From Vibrio sp. 16 (GTDB taxonomy: Bacteria > Pseudomonadota > Gammaproteobacteria > Enterobacterales > Vibrionaceae): a stretch of 64,000 nucleotides of DNA. Positions 27,287 through 37,486 of the stretch are shown here, piece by piece. The notes below the pieces were generated by a model. That model had not been told where the DNA came from, made no database searches, and worked only from the letters and a program-made list of their open reading frames with translations. The translations under genes and the position numbers were made by a program. The stretch is from NCBI RefSeq assembly GCF_963681195.1, contig NZ_OY808997.1, forward strand, positions 992,001 to 1,056,000, given 5' to 3'. The stretch's first letter is position 1. The number at the start of each line of letters is the position of its first letter.

Positions 27287-29611
27287 ATGTCTATACGCAC
27301 CAAAACCATCCTCGGCATCGCAGTGATCGAAATTGCGCTTCTTATGGTCCTGACCTTCTACGCCATGAGTTTCTTGTCGCAATCAAACGAAAAACAGTTG
27401 ATACAGCGCGCAAATGGAGCCGCGACCATGTTCAGCCATGCCGCGAAAAATGCAGTATTGTCCACAGATCTCGCGACGCTTAATGATCTCATTGACGAGT
27501 TTATTCAACTTGAAGATGTGGCTTACGTCAGAGTACTGCGAAATGGCAGGGAAATGGCGCACGCTGGCGATAAAGATCTGCTGGCGCGCCAGATGATTGA
27601 AGACCGCTCACTAGATGACGTATCGGATGGTATTTTTGATGTTCGAGTCCCTATCAGTGTTGGAACAACGGAGTTCGCGACGGTCGATATCGGCTTTGAA
27701 ACTGCGCCCATTAGTGCCATGTTGAGCGAGGCCAAACAAGCCATCATCGCCATTGCATCGATAGAAGTGGTGCTGGTGGCGCTATTTTCATTTGTTTTAG
27801 GTACCTACTTAACACGCAGTTTGACCCGCTTGGCAACGGCGGCACATACGCTTGGCCAAAGTGGACCGGGTTTCCAATTAAACGATCAACGCCCCGACGA
27901 ACTGGGTGATGTGGCACGCGCTTTTGATAGCATGTCCGCCAAACTCGAGAAAGACTACATCGACCTAAACACCGCAAGAGCAGACGCGGAACAAGCGAGC
28001 AGCTCAAAAAGTCGTTTTCTCGCTTCAATGTCCCATGAAATTCGTACGCCCATGAATGGCGTGCTTGGTATTCTCAATATCCTAGAAGAGACAAACCTGA
28101 CCAAAGAACAGCAGAAGCTCGTCAACACGGCCACCGAGTCTGGCCACTTTTTGCTCTCTGTCATTAACGATATTCTCGATTTCACCCGCATGGAGTCTAA
28201 TACGCTGATCCTCGAAAACCGCCCTTTTGATTTACATCGCTGCATTACCAGTGTTACAGACAGTTTCTACCCGACAGCGCGAGCTCAAGGATTGGTGCTG
28301 CACTGCTACATTGAACCGGCCGTCCCCGTGATGGTGCTCGGAGACAAAAACCGAGTAAAACAGATCTTACTCAACCTAATTGGAAACGCCGTCAAATTTA
28401 CCCATGAAGGCAGTATTCGCATCCATGTAAGCAGCATCGCTAGCGAAAGCAGTCATGCCACCATCAAGTGTAAGATTTCTGATACCGGAATCGGCATCAG
28501 CAAAAACGCCATCGATTATCTCTTCGATGAGTTCACCATGGTTGACCAGAGCTACTCTCGAAGCAAAGAAGGGTCAGGGCTTGGCTTAGCGATATGTAAA
28601 AGACTCTGTAATCTGATGGATGGGGACGTCAACGTACAGAGCGAACCCGATGTCGGCAGTACCTTCGCTTTCACCATCCAGCTAGAGCTCGCCGATGAAG
28701 AGTCCAGCACCAGCGAAAGCAACGAGAACACTAAAACGGCGGTACGAGATGATCTAGCCATCTTGGTTGCAGAAGACAACAAGGCCAACCAACTGGTAAT
28801 TAAAGAGATGTTCAAACGGTTGAACCTAAAGATAGACATTGCCGAAAATGGGCACCAAGCCGTCAATCAAGTGAAACAATACAACTATGATTTGATTTTC
28901 ATGGACATTTCCATGCCCAAAATGGATGGTATACAAGCTTGCCAAGCCATTCGAGCTATGCCAGATGCTCGCAGTGCCAGTACACCGATCATCGCTCTGA
29001 CAGCGCACTCCCTCGCGGGCGACAAAGAAAAATTTTTGGCATGCGGCATGGACGATTACATTTCCAAACCCCTTCGCTTGTCACAACTTGTTGAAAAAAT
29101 TGACCTATTTACCAATAAATCGATCACAAAGGCTACGCAAGCTAGCGAAGATACGTCTATAGTAAATATGCAACAGGACGTAACACTAACGGATGAAACA
29201 TCAATGCCAAACATAGATACTCATCCTATCGAGAAGGACACTATTAATTTGGAACTCGTCGACGAAGCAATACTCCAGCAGATGATCGAAGATACCAGTG
29301 CGGATGTCATTCCTCTTCTGATCGACCACTATTTGGAAGAGTCCCACCAGCGTCTCGAAAAAATCTACCTTGCGATGGACAACAAAGACAAGGAAACGCT
29401 CGAGTTTGAAGCGCACACACTAGGCAGTTCTTCGCTTGCGCTCGGTAATAGAACGCTGTCGAATCTCGCACGGAAAATTGAGCACCAATGCTTAGATGGG
29501 CAGTGCCAACTTGCTTTCGAGCTAAAAGAAGAACTGCAGCAAGTGGCCAATGACTCACTCGAAGCCCTAGAACAACGAAAAAAGAAAGGATTCACTGAAT
29601 CCACGAAATAA
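27287..29611 (+). CDS. sypF: Hybrid sensor histidine kinase SypF
   Basis: This 774-residue inner-membrane hybrid kinase has membrane segments near 8-30 and 150-174, and a periplasmic domain between. HAMP follows, then HisKA with H250 (SMSHEIRTP), an ATPase (GLGLAICK), a receiver with D540 (IFMDISMP) and an HPt domain with H710 (EAHTLGSSS). These match the H250, D549 and H705 sites I recall in V. fischeri SypF. The ATG at 27287 is used (AGGTGG 6 nt upstream) over a GTG at 27278. It phosphorylates SypG by relay. Confidence 0.92.
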   Translation: MSIRTKTILGIAVIEIALLMVLTFYAMSFLSQSNEKQLIQRANGAATMFSHAAKNAVLSTDLATLNDLIDEFIQLEDVAYVRVLRNGREMAHAGDKDLLARQMIEDRSLDDVSDGIFDVRVPISVGTTEFATVDIGFETAPISAMLSEAKQAIIAIASIEVVLVALFSFVLGTYLTRSLTRLATAAHTLGQSGPGFQLNDQRPDELGDVARAFDSMSAKLEKDYIDLNTARADAEQASSSKSRFLASMSHEIRTPMNGVLGILNILEETNLTKEQQKLVNTATESGHFLLSVINDILDFTRMESNTLILENRPFDLHRCITSVTDSFYPTARAQGLVLHCYIEPAVPVMVLGDKNRVKQILLNLIGNAVKFTHEGSIRIHVSSIASESSHATIKCKISDTGIGISKNAIDYLFDEFTMVDQSYSRSKEGSGLGLAICKRLCNLMDGDVNVQSEPDVGSTFAFTIQLELADEESSTSESNENTKTAVRDDLAILVAEDNKANQLVIKEMFKRLNLKIDIAENGHQAVNQVKQYNYDLIFMDISMPKMDGIQACQAIRAMPDARSASTPIIALTAHSLAGDKEKFLACGMDDYISKPLRLSQLVEKIDLFTNKSITKATQASEDTSIVNMQQDVTLTDETSMPNIDTHPIEKDTINLELVDEAILQQMIEDTSADVIPLLIDHYLEESHQRLEKIYLAMDNKDKETLEFEAHTLGSSSLALGNRTLSNLARKIEHQCLDGQCQLAFELKEELQQVANDSLEALEQRKKKGFTESTK

Positions 29612-29630
29612 GGTGGCGAAGGATTTAACC

Positions 29631-31100
29631 ATGAAACCAAAAGTATTACTTATTGAAGACTCAACGTCGCTCGCTATTTTGTACAAGCAGTACATCAAAG
29701 ATGAACCCTATGACCTGTTCCATGTTGAAACGGGTCGCGAAGCCATCGCCTTTATTGAACGAAATGTTCCTCAGCTCGTTATTCTCGATCTTAAGCTGCC
29801 AGACATGGATGGCGAAGACATCTTGGATTGGATCAACGAACAGCAAATCCCAACTTCCGTGATTGTCGCTACCGCACATGGTTCAGTAAATGTCGCCGTT
29901 AGCCTAGTGCAAAAAGGGGCGAAAGACTTCCTTGAAAAACCCATCAATGCAGACCGCCTGAAGACTTCCATCAACCTTCATTTGCAACAAGTGAAACTCG
30001 AGCACTTGGTGGAAGATATAGAAACGAAATTTGACCGAAACCGTTTCCACGGCTTTATCGGTTCCAGTTTGCCGATGCAAGGTGTTTACAAAATTATCGA
30101 CTCGGTCGCACCGACCACCGCGAGTGTTTTCATCGTTGGTGAAAGTGGCACAGGTAAAGAGGTGTGCGCGGAAGCCATTCACAAAGAGAGCAAACGATCA
30201 GACAAACCGTTCGTTGCAATTAACTGCGGGGCGATCCCGAAAGATCTGATGGAAAGTGAAATTTTCGGCCATGTAAAAGGCGCATTCACGGGCGCAACGA
30301 CAGACCGAAAAGGCGCAGCATCACAAGCCCACGGCGGTACGTTATTTTTAGACGAGCTTTGCGAAATGGATTTGGAGATGCAGAAGAAGTTACTGCGTTT
30401 TCTTCAAACTGGGACGTTTACGCCACTGGGTGGTAGTCGAGAGGTCAAAGTGGATGTCCGCATCATTTGCGCCACCAACCGAGAGCCCTTAGTTGAAGTT
30501 GAAGAAGGACGCTTTCGTGAAGACCTCTATTACCGAGTCCATGTCGTCCCTGTCGACATGCCACCACTGCGCGAACGCGGTAACGACATTGTCACGCTCG
30601 CTAACCATTTCTTGAAGCTGTACGCTAAAGAAGATGGCAAACAATTTAGAGCAATCAATCGCGATGCGGAAACCTTGCTCAAACGTTACCGTTGGCCAGG
30701 CAATGTTAGGCAACTGCAGAACATCATCCGCAATATTGTGGTATTAAATGATGATACCAAGCTCACGGTTGATCATTTGCCAGAGCAGGTTCGCCAATCC
30801 ACAGCCGCTAAAAATAACAGAACTGCGCCACCACCGACGCCATTGTCTGTTGAAGCGTCCCCTGCTGAACCGATCATCGATGAAATAGAGAGCACGTATA
30901 CCCCATCGCAAGCTGCAGACAATCCGCCAACGCATATTCGTCCAATGTGGCAGATTGAACGAGAAGCCATTCAACAAGCCATTGATTATTGCGATGGCAA
31001 TGTTCTCAATGCAGCAGTTCTTTTGGAGTTAAGCCCATCGACGGTTTACCGCAAGAAGCAAGCATGGGAAGCAGAAGATGAGCAACAATACACCGACTAG
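29631..31100 (+). CDS. sypG: Sigma-54-dependent response regulator SypG
   Basis: This 489-residue NtrC-type activator has a receiver with D53 (LVILDLKLPD; D53 is the SypG phosphosite I recall), an AAA+ domain with Walker A GESGTGKE, GAFTGA and GGTLFLDE, and a C-terminal Fis-type HTH (NVLNAAVLLELSPSTVYRKK). The ATG at 29631 has AAGGA 7 nt upstream; an earlier GTG at 29613 is less likely. It is the probable activator of the four sigma-54 promoters in this cluster. Confidence 0.93.
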   Translation: MKPKVLLIEDSTSLAILYKQYIKDEPYDLFHVETGREAIAFIERNVPQLVILDLKLPDMDGEDILDWINEQQIPTSVIVATAHGSVNVAVSLVQKGAKDFLEKPINADRLKTSINLHLQQVKLEHLVEDIETKFDRNRFHGFIGSSLPMQGVYKIIDSVAPTTASVFIVGESGTGKEVCAEAIHKESKRSDKPFVAINCGAIPKDLMESEIFGHVKGAFTGATTDRKGAASQAHGGTLFLDELCEMDLEMQKKLLRFLQTGTFTPLGGSREVKVDVRIICATNREPLVEVEEGRFREDLYYRVHVVPVDMPPLRERGNDIVTLANHFLKLYAKEDGKQFRAINRDAETLLKRYRWPGNVRQLQNIIRNIVVLNDDTKLTVDHLPEQVRQSTAAKNNRTAPPPTPLSVEASPAEPIIDEIESTYTPSQAADNPPTHIRPMWQIEREAIQQAIDYCDGNVLNAAVLLELSPSTVYRKKQAWEAEDEQQYTD

Positions 31101-32097
31101 TGTTTGGTTGATTATCGACAGCTTAACCTTTGGCGGGATCGAGAGTCACGTTATCGAGCTCGCCAAAGGGTTGAAACATTTCGGTGTCGATGTCAAAGTT
31201 TGGTTAGTCCGCGCATATCAACAACCCTCACCTTTGTATGACAAACTAGCAGCACTCGATATTCCATGTGACTATTTAACCAATCAAAAGGGGAAAGCGT
31301 TCGCGAACCTGTTGAAGTTGGTTAAACGTCATCGCCCTAACGTTCTCCACGCTCACGGCTATAAAGCGAGCTTGCTGTGTAAACTCACTAAACTGTTCAC
31401 TGGAATCCGCCAAATCTCTACTTATCATGCAGGGGAAACGCCAACCGGTTGGGTAAAACTCTATGACCTTCTCGATCGATACTCCGCAATGATTTCATCG
31501 ACCTCCATTGCCGTCAGTGCGCCTATCAGCGATAAGCTTCCTGTTACCGCAAAGCGATTTAACAACTTCATTGATACTGGTACCGTTACTCCCTCATCAG
31601 GAAAGCAAACCGCGTTTGTTGGTCGACTAAGTCATGAAAAAGCCGCCGATCGCTTTGTCAGGCTTGCTCAGTCTCTACCTCAACGCCAATTTGATATTTA
31701 TGGCACTGGACCAGACGAAAGCAAGCTGCAACAAATCGCCCCACCTAACGTCACGTTCAATGGGCACCAAACCAACATGAACGCCGTTTGGGAGCAGATT
31801 GATGTCCTCATTATCTGTTCTCGATTTGAAGGGCTACCAATGACGGCACTAGAAGCAATGGCGCGAGGAATCATTGTAATGGCAGTGAACGTTGGCAGTT
31901 TGGACACTCTGCTCAATCATCAGCAAAACGGCTACCTGTTTGATGACTTTGACCAATTGTCCGAGTTTTATCACCACTGGATTGAACTCCCCTCTCCAGA
32001 TAGCGAATCTATTCGACAAAATGCCAAACAAACCGTTCAAGACGCTTTCTCTCAACAAGCGGTAATCCCGCAACTTTTAGACGCCTACCAAAGCTGA
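31078..32097 (+). CDS. sypH: Glycosyltransferase family 4, SypH
   Basis: This 339-residue GT-B fold glycosyltransferase has an N-terminal IIDSLTFGGIESHVIEL acceptor-side motif and a C-terminal donor-nucleotide site RFEGLPMTALEAMARG. It adds a sugar to the lipid-linked repeat unit on the inner face of the membrane. The sugar is unknown. It overlaps sypG by 23 nt and is the last gene before the sypI promoter. Confidence 0.85.
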   Translation: MSNNTPTSVWLIIDSLTFGGIESHVIELAKGLKHFGVDVKVWLVRAYQQPSPLYDKLAALDIPCDYLTNQKGKAFANLLKLVKRHRPNVLHAHGYKASLLCKLTKLFTGIRQISTYHAGETPTGWVKLYDLLDRYSAMISSTSIAVSAPISDKLPVTAKRFNNFIDTGTVTPSSGKQTAFVGRLSHEKAADRFVRLAQSLPQRQFDIYGTGPDESKLQQIAPPNVTFNGHQTNMNAVWEQIDVLIICSRFEGLPMTALEAMARGIIVMAVNVGSLDTLLNHQQNGYLFDDFDQLSEFYHHWIELPSPDSESIRQNAKQTVQDAFSQQAVIPQLLDAYQS

Positions 32098-32112
32098 GTG
32101 CTATCAATCTGA

Positions 32113-32127
32113 TTTTCATTTTGAAAA
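32113..32127. promoter_or_regulatory. Candidate SypG-binding site upstream of sypI
   Basis: TTTTCA-TTT-TGAAAA is a 6-3-6 inverted repeat centred at 32120, 93 bp upstream of the predicted sypI start. It shares the TCA-N3-TGA core. Confidence 0.7.
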
Positions 32128-32186
32128 TGGGTCATCAAAGAAATAATAATCCATTATTAATCAACAATTTAACGAAAATCACAACT

Positions 32187-32202
32187 TGGCACCTAACTTG
32201 CT
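32187..32202 (+). promoter_or_regulatory. Sigma-54 promoter of sypI
   Basis: TGGCAC-N5-TTGCT is a perfect consensus match. The start is predicted near 32213, 32 nt before sypI. Confidence 0.88.
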
Positions 32203-32244
32203 CTTTCCTTATAACGTTCAAATTTGGAACAGGAAGGACACGTT

Positions 32245-33453
32245 ATGGCGAAGAAAATACTGTTTGTGCATTATGGTGATAATTGGATTCGTGGTAGCGA
32301 ACGTTGCTTGCTAGATCTGGTGAAATATCTCGACGACCGCCAGTACCACCCATTTATTTGGACCAATAATCAAACCCTGTCTCGACAACTCGACATAATG
32401 AACATCGACAACGAGGTTAATCAGTTTCCGTTACTGCTTGGCTGGAAAGCCCCTCGTTTTGATGCTGCAAATTGGCTTAATCTAATCGAATACGGCTGCA
32501 AGATCATTGAGCGAGAGTCCATCGACCTTGTTCATGTCAACAGCGCCGCTCCCTGCCAATGGATGATAGCCGCCGCCAAAATCAAGCACATACCGCTTGT
32601 GACGCAACTGCATTGCAGCTACATCGCGCGAGACAGATTGACGCTTGGCATCAACGCCAGCCCACATATTATCGCGGTGAGTAAACATGCCGCGCAATCG
32701 TTACTCGATGATGGCTATCCGAAATCCAACCTATCCGTTGTGCATAACGGTATCGACACCCAAGCGCTCATTGACCAACCCAAGGTCGATATCCGTCAAC
32801 AACTCAATATCTCTGACGATGACTTTGTGTTCGCCACCGTTGGCTCTTTGATTCACCGAAAAGGCGTTGACCGAATCATGACCGCGCTGAGGCATCTAAC
32901 GTTGGAACATCCAAATGCCCACCTAGTTGTCATCGGTGATGGTCCACTGCGCAGTAACCTAGAGAGCCAAGCTGAGCTACTAAGACTCGCTCATTGCATT
33001 CACTTTGTCGGGGAAAAGAGCAATGTGGTCGGTTGGCTAAAAGATTGTGATGCATTCATAAGCGGAGCCCGCAATGAAGCGTTTGGCTTGGTGATCGCAG
33101 AAGCATCACTTGCCAACATTCCTGTGATAGCCCCGTACGAAGGAGGGATTCCCGAATTTGTACGCCATGGTGAAACAGGACTTCTGTATAAGAATGTCGG
33201 CATCCGAAGTATGACCAAAGCGATGCGCCTCGTGATAGCAAATCCGAAACTGAGCGCCTACTTGGCGACCAAAGGCTATGAACACATTATCGCTCATCAT
33301 GACCTTGAAGTGACTTGTCGTGCGATCGAGAAAGTCTACCTAAACCTATGGCAAAACAAACCTGTTCGCTCGATCGGTGTTTTGAGTACCTTTCAGCCAC
33401 TGAAAGCAGTGATGGCAAGACGTTTTAGTCTATTAGGAGGTCAACATGGATAA
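32245..33453 (+). CDS. sypI: Glycosyltransferase family 4, SypI
   Basis: This 402-residue GT4 enzyme has an N-terminal FVHYGDNWIRGSERCLLDL and a donor-binding segment NEAFGLVIAEASLANIPVIA. The ATG at 32245 is chosen over 32224 because GGAAGGA lies 7 nt upstream. It is first in the sypI-L transcript, overlaps sypJ by 8 nt and uses an inner-membrane lipid-linked acceptor by inference. Confidence 0.85.
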   Translation: MAKKILFVHYGDNWIRGSERCLLDLVKYLDDRQYHPFIWTNNQTLSRQLDIMNIDNEVNQFPLLLGWKAPRFDAANWLNLIEYGCKIIERESIDLVHVNSAAPCQWMIAAAKIKHIPLVTQLHCSYIARDRLTLGINASPHIIAVSKHAAQSLLDDGYPKSNLSVVHNGIDTQALIDQPKVDIRQQLNISDDDFVFATVGSLIHRKGVDRIMTALRHLTLEHPNAHLVVIGDGPLRSNLESQAELLRLAHCIHFVGEKSNVVGWLKDCDAFISGARNEAFGLVIAEASLANIPVIAPYEGGIPEFVRHGETGLLYKNVGIRSMTKAMRLVIANPKLSAYLATKGYEHIIAHHDLEVTCRAIEKVYLNLWQNKPVRSIGVLSTFQPLKAVMARRFSLLGGQHG

Positions 33454-34618
33454 GCGCCCAGTAACTCTCATTTATGATCCCATCATGTTCAAAGGCGGCT
33501 CTAAAGTCGCCACCAGTGACGCGCTTGCGCAATGTAACCCTCAAACGCAGCGGTTTATCGTGTTAACCGCAGATAAGCAATACTGGCAAAAAAGTGAATT
33601 TCACCAGCTGCATGATGCAAAAATCTGCTCGCTGCCTCTTTGCAAATGGACCTCTCAACATCACAACGGGTTGCTTTACTGGTTTGAGCAACTGATCGCG
33701 ACCGTTGTTGTTCTTTTTTTTATGGTGCGGTTTTACCAAACCTCGCAACTGCTTGGCGCGTCTGGTCCGGGGATCGACATGCCCCTTTATCTCGTCAAGA
33801 AGCTGACTGGCAAACGCGTGATTCAATGGGTTCACGGTAATGTCGGGCTTTCTCGCTCAATCGGTTATTGCCTCGTCAACGCTGATGCGGTCTTTTTCTT
33901 GCCGTCAACAAAGAGAAGCATTCAAAACGCCATCGAACAATACTTCTGGTCTAGCTTGAATACCGGTGACGTAGGTGCATTGTCTGAGCTTTTCATCCAA
34001 TCTGAGAACTATTTTGAGACGGTTAACGGCATCACTGAATCACGCTGGCCCACTCCATGCCAGCGTGACATTCCTGTTGGGTTCTGGGCTGCGTCGCTAT
34101 TGAAATGGAAAGGCATCGATACCTTAATCGACGCGGTAAAATTGGCTCACACTCTGCATCCGCTGCCGTTCAATATTTGCTACATTCAGCCACAAAGCAC
34201 CAATATGCCTGTCTCAAACGCGCCTATTGAACTGCCCCACACCCAATGGCATCAAGACCCGATTGATCTAGATGAGATTCGTCGCCAGTCCAACATTTTT
34301 GTCTCGACCAGCCACAATGAGCCGTTTGGTTTATCGATTCTTGAAGCACTTGCGGCTGGGATGTGCGTGCTTATCCCCAGTGACAATGCTTATTGGGATC
34401 AAGTTCTGACTCATAACGAAAATTGCGTCAAATACCAGCCTAACGATGTTGACTCACTGTGCGATGCTCTGCTGTACGTGTTCAATGATAAGCAAGCAAT
34501 GCAGCGTTGTTGTCAAAATGGTCTCGATATTGCGCAGCAATACAAGGCGTCGGTACGTTATGACACCTTCGCGCGTTACCTATGCCGTCATTCGGCAACT
34601 GTCGAACAGCACGCTTAA
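33446..34618 (+). CDS. sypJ: Glycosyltransferase family 4, SypJ
   Basis: This 390-residue GT-B glycosyltransferase has N-terminal YDPIMFKGGSKVATSDAL and donor motif HNEPFGLSILEALAAGMCVLI. AGGAGG lies 5 nt before the ATG. It overlaps sypI by 8 nt. The sugar and acceptor are unknown. Confidence 0.84.
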   Translation: MDKRPVTLIYDPIMFKGGSKVATSDALAQCNPQTQRFIVLTADKQYWQKSEFHQLHDAKICSLPLCKWTSQHHNGLLYWFEQLIATVVVLFFMVRFYQTSQLLGASGPGIDMPLYLVKKLTGKRVIQWVHGNVGLSRSIGYCLVNADAVFFLPSTKRSIQNAIEQYFWSSLNTGDVGALSELFIQSENYFETVNGITESRWPTPCQRDIPVGFWAASLLKWKGIDTLIDAVKLAHTLHPLPFNICYIQPQSTNMPVSNAPIELPHTQWHQDPIDLDEIRRQSNIFVSTSHNEPFGLSILEALAAGMCVLIPSDNAYWDQVLTHNENCVKYQPNDVDSLCDALLYVFNDKQAMQRCCQNGLDIAQQYKASVRYDTFARYLCRHSATVEQHA

Positions 34619-34628
34619 GGAGGCGGAC

Positions 34629-36050
34629 ATGGCGAGTAATCCTCTTAAAAACATGAGCCTATATGCGGTTAGCCTCTTTTTGATGAAAGGTATCTCGCTG
34701 TTTACCCTTCCATTGATGGCGCATTACCTCTCTCCTGTTCAACTCGGTCAGCTTGAGTTTATCGGCATCACAGCGGTCTTTTTTTCGATGGTCATTGGCT
34801 TAGCCATGCACGAGAATCTCTACCGTTTCATTGGAACCATTGATTGCCATGACGCACAAAAGCGCAAAGCGAGTGAGCTCTATACCGCAACGCTGCTGAT
34901 CTCATCTGGCCTAGGGATAGCGTGTTTCACCCTTTACAACCTTATCGGTGCGCCTATTGAGAGCATCAGTGAAAGCCAGTCATTTTTAATCGGTATTGTG
35001 CTTTGCTATGAAGCGCCGCTCGCGATTGGGCTTGCTTGGTTGCGCCTTCACAATCAAGCCATGCTGTTTTTCAAACTGTGCGTCACCACCGTTATTGTGC
35101 AAGTGGCGTTACTGGTTATGATTTTGTTTTATCGCCCAGACGTGACACTGATTTTCGCTGCAAACGTCATTTGCACACTGGGGCAGTTTTTGTTTTTGCA
35201 TGTCTACTTGCCATTTAGCATTCGCCTACCAAGCCGAGAACAATTACAAAGCTATCTGCGCTATTCCTCTCCTTTAATGCTGTCTGCAATGGTCGCGTTT
35301 GCACTAAGCGGCGCAGAACGTTGGTTTATTGCCGGCTATACAGATCTAGAAACACTTGGCATTTACGCCATCGCAGCAAAGTTTGCCCTAGGTGTGGGCA
35401 TCATGATTCAACCCTTTCACATGTGGTGGATGCCAAGACGATTTCAGGTACAACAAACACAAGGCAACTTGGCGGTCGCAAAAACCATTCAACAGGGCGC
35501 GTTGTTGCTTTGTGTGATTGCTGTGGCTTTATCTTGGGCAAGCCAGTTGTTTATCACGCTAGCGCTGCCAGCAAACTATCATCAAGCAGCGCAATTGGTC
35601 GCGATTACTATTTTGATTATGGTGTTCAAAGAGCTCACTGAAATGATCAATATTGGTATTCTCCATGCCAAGCAGACCACCAAATTATTGTCGATTAATC
35701 TCGTTGCTATCGTCATCGCGTTTATCATCGGCGCGCTTACCATTGAACATGGGGTCTACGCCATTTTGGTTGCGCTATTGTGCGGCCAAGTCAGCCGATT
35801 CCTGTTTGCGCTCATCATGAGTCAGCGGTTGTTGCCACTTCCTTATCATACTGGTGCCACGCTAGGGCTGATCGCTTTGAGCTCGCTATTGGTCATCAGT
35901 GGCAGTTTCGAACAGCCGCAATCAGTGACCCTTTTGATGTTCGTCCTTCAACCGTTAGCACTGATCGCCTACGCGCAGCGCGTCAACTTGATTGACATCA
36001 AGCAGGTCCGTAAACAGTTCTCGACCACCGCTGCGGCGGGTGAAAAGTAG
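34629..36050 (+). CDS. sypK: Polysaccharide flippase SypK (Wzx-like)
   Basis: This 473-residue polytopic membrane protein has about 12-14 hydrophobic segments. The N-terminal segment LMKGISLFTLPLMAHYLSP is typical of the oligosaccharide-flippase (MOP) superfamily. It should move lipid-linked repeat units to the periplasm. The ATG at 34629 follows AAGGAGG; longer in-frame starts overlap sypJ heavily and add a non-membrane tail. Confidence 0.88.
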   Translation: MASNPLKNMSLYAVSLFLMKGISLFTLPLMAHYLSPVQLGQLEFIGITAVFFSMVIGLAMHENLYRFIGTIDCHDAQKRKASELYTATLLISSGLGIACFTLYNLIGAPIESISESQSFLIGIVLCYEAPLAIGLAWLRLHNQAMLFFKLCVTTVIVQVALLVMILFYRPDVTLIFAANVICTLGQFLFLHVYLPFSIRLPSREQLQSYLRYSSPLMLSAMVAFALSGAERWFIAGYTDLETLGIYAIAAKFALGVGIMIQPFHMWWMPRRFQVQQTQGNLAVAKTIQQGALLLCVIAVALSWASQLFITLALPANYHQAAQLVAITILIMVFKELTEMINIGILHAKQTTKLLSINLVAIVIAFIIGALTIEHGVYAILVALLCGQVSRFLFALIMSQRLLPLPYHTGATLGLIALSSLLVISGSFEQPQSVTLLMFVLQPLALIAYAQRVNLIDIKQVRKQFSTTAAAGEK

Positions 36051-36063
36051 GGGGAACATTGCG

Positions 36064-37449
36064 ATGGTGACTGCACATAAGCAAAGAACCGCAATCATTG
36101 GCATGACAGTGCTGTGCTTTCTCCTTATTGGCATTTGGAGTTTAGCACCTCACCCTGCTCTCATTGCCGTTCTATGCTTAGTGCCCTTTGGAATCTTGTT
36201 CGTGCTCAACCAAACTTTTTGGTTGGTCAGCCTGTTTGTTCTGTTCTCTTTTTTCAGAATTCACGAAGCCTTCCCCGCGCTGTACTCTTTGAAAATCCCG
36301 TTGCTACTCTCACTCGGGGCGTTGTCTGCGCTCATGTGGCATACCATTATCAGTCGTCAGGTAAAAACCTACTGGCATCCAAACTTAACCCAACTTGCTG
36401 CTTTTTGCTTGCTTGTCATTATTGGAATTGTTTTTGCGTCCAACCCGGGTATTTCGATTGCATTTTTTAAAAATATCTACTGGAAGATCATCGTGATGAC
36501 TCTGGCGATCGCTTGGTTGGTTGACACGGAAGACGCGGTGAAAAAAATCGCTACACTCATCATCATTTCGGGCATTCTCATCTCTGGGGTCGCGATTTTT
36601 AACTCCCTTAACGGGATTGGATTGGTCGAAGGAACGCGTGTCACGATAGGCCGCCATTTAGGCTCGATGCTCGGCGATCCAAATGATCTCTCATTGGTGC
36701 TGATGTTCCCGCTAGCGTTTGCCATTTCGTTTGCTACCACCAAGAACATCGGCATGGCTAGGCTATTAGGGATTGTTGGGGTGCTTCTCGCCATTTGGGC
36801 AGTACTGGCTACTCAAAGTCGTGGCGGGTTGCTCGGTTCATTGGCGGTCTTTGGCATGTTCGGGCTCCGATTGATAAAGTCGAAAACGTTGCTCATAACA
36901 CTAGGGGTTGTCGCGGCATCAGCGCTATTCTTGGCGGCAGGTATTTCTGACAGACAATCAGGCGGCGCTGCCGAAGAAGGGATTGATGCGTCAGCGATGG
37001 GGCGTTTATACGCGTGGGAAGCAGCTTTCAAAATGGCGGTCAGCAATCCGCTGACTGGCGTTGGCCTAGATAACTTTTACGTCAACTACTTCTTCTACAG
37101 CCCACATTGGGACGGGTTGAATCACGCTGTACACAGCACTTGGTTTGGTGTCTTAGCGGAAACAGGTTTTTTGGGACTGCTCGTGTTCATCTGGTTAATC
37201 ATTGGCTTACTCAAAACCAGCCGGCAAACCATGAAAAGTCTGGACGCAAACCCTGCACTTTTCTCACCACTTTTCGTTGCGACTTCTATGGCGGTTTATG
37301 CTGGCATTGTCGGAACCATTGTCTCTGGCACTTTCCTCACCCAAGGCTTCACTTGGCCGATTTATATCTTGGCCGCGCTGTGCATTGCTATCTCTCGCAT
37401 CACTCAAAATTCAACTCAAAATGAGAAAACCGCTCAAAGCGACAGTTAA
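36064..37449 (+). CDS. sypL: O-antigen ligase/polymerase-like protein SypL (Wzy_C)
   Basis: This 461-residue membrane protein has about 11 helices and a large periplasmic loop ending in HAVHSTWFGVLAETGF. The H-x-x-x-x-W/L...E-x-G pattern is characteristic of the Wzy_C/O-antigen ligase family. It should join repeat units into polymer. The ATG at 36064 has AGGGGGA 8 nt upstream. A candidate SypG site for sypM lies inside its last 40 bp. Confidence 0.87.
   Translation: MVTAHKQRTAIIGMTVLCFLLIGIWSLAPHPALIAVLCLVPFGILFVLNQTFWLVSLFVLFSFFRIHEAFPALYSLKIPLLLSLGALSALMWHTIISRQVKTYWHPNLTQLAAFCLLVIIGIVFASNPGISIAFFKNIYWKIIVMTLAIAWLVDTEDAVKKIATLIIISGILISGVAIFNSLNGIGLVEGTRVTIGRHLGSMLGDPNDLSLVLMFPLAFAISFATTKNIGMARLLGIVGVLLAIWAVLATQSRGGLLGSLAVFGMFGLRLIKSKTLLITLGVVAASALFLAAGISDRQSGGAAEEGIDASAMGRLYAWEAAFKMAVSNPLTGVGLDNFYVNYFFYSPHWDGLNHAVHSTWFGVLAETGFLGLLVFIWLIIGLLKTSRQTMKSLDANPALFSPLFVATSMAVYAGIVGTIVSGTFLTQGFTWPIYILAALCIAISRITQNSTQNEKTAQSDS
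37413..37427. promoter_or_regulatory. Candidate SypG-binding site upstream of sypM
   Basis: The minus strand reads TTCTCA-TTT-TGAGTT (TCA-N3-TGA core), centred at 37420, 93 bp upstream of the predicted sypM start. It lies within the end of sypL. Confidence 0.62.
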
Positions 37450-37486
37450 GACAGTTTAACTATTTGTAATTGTTCAGGTTATTTTC

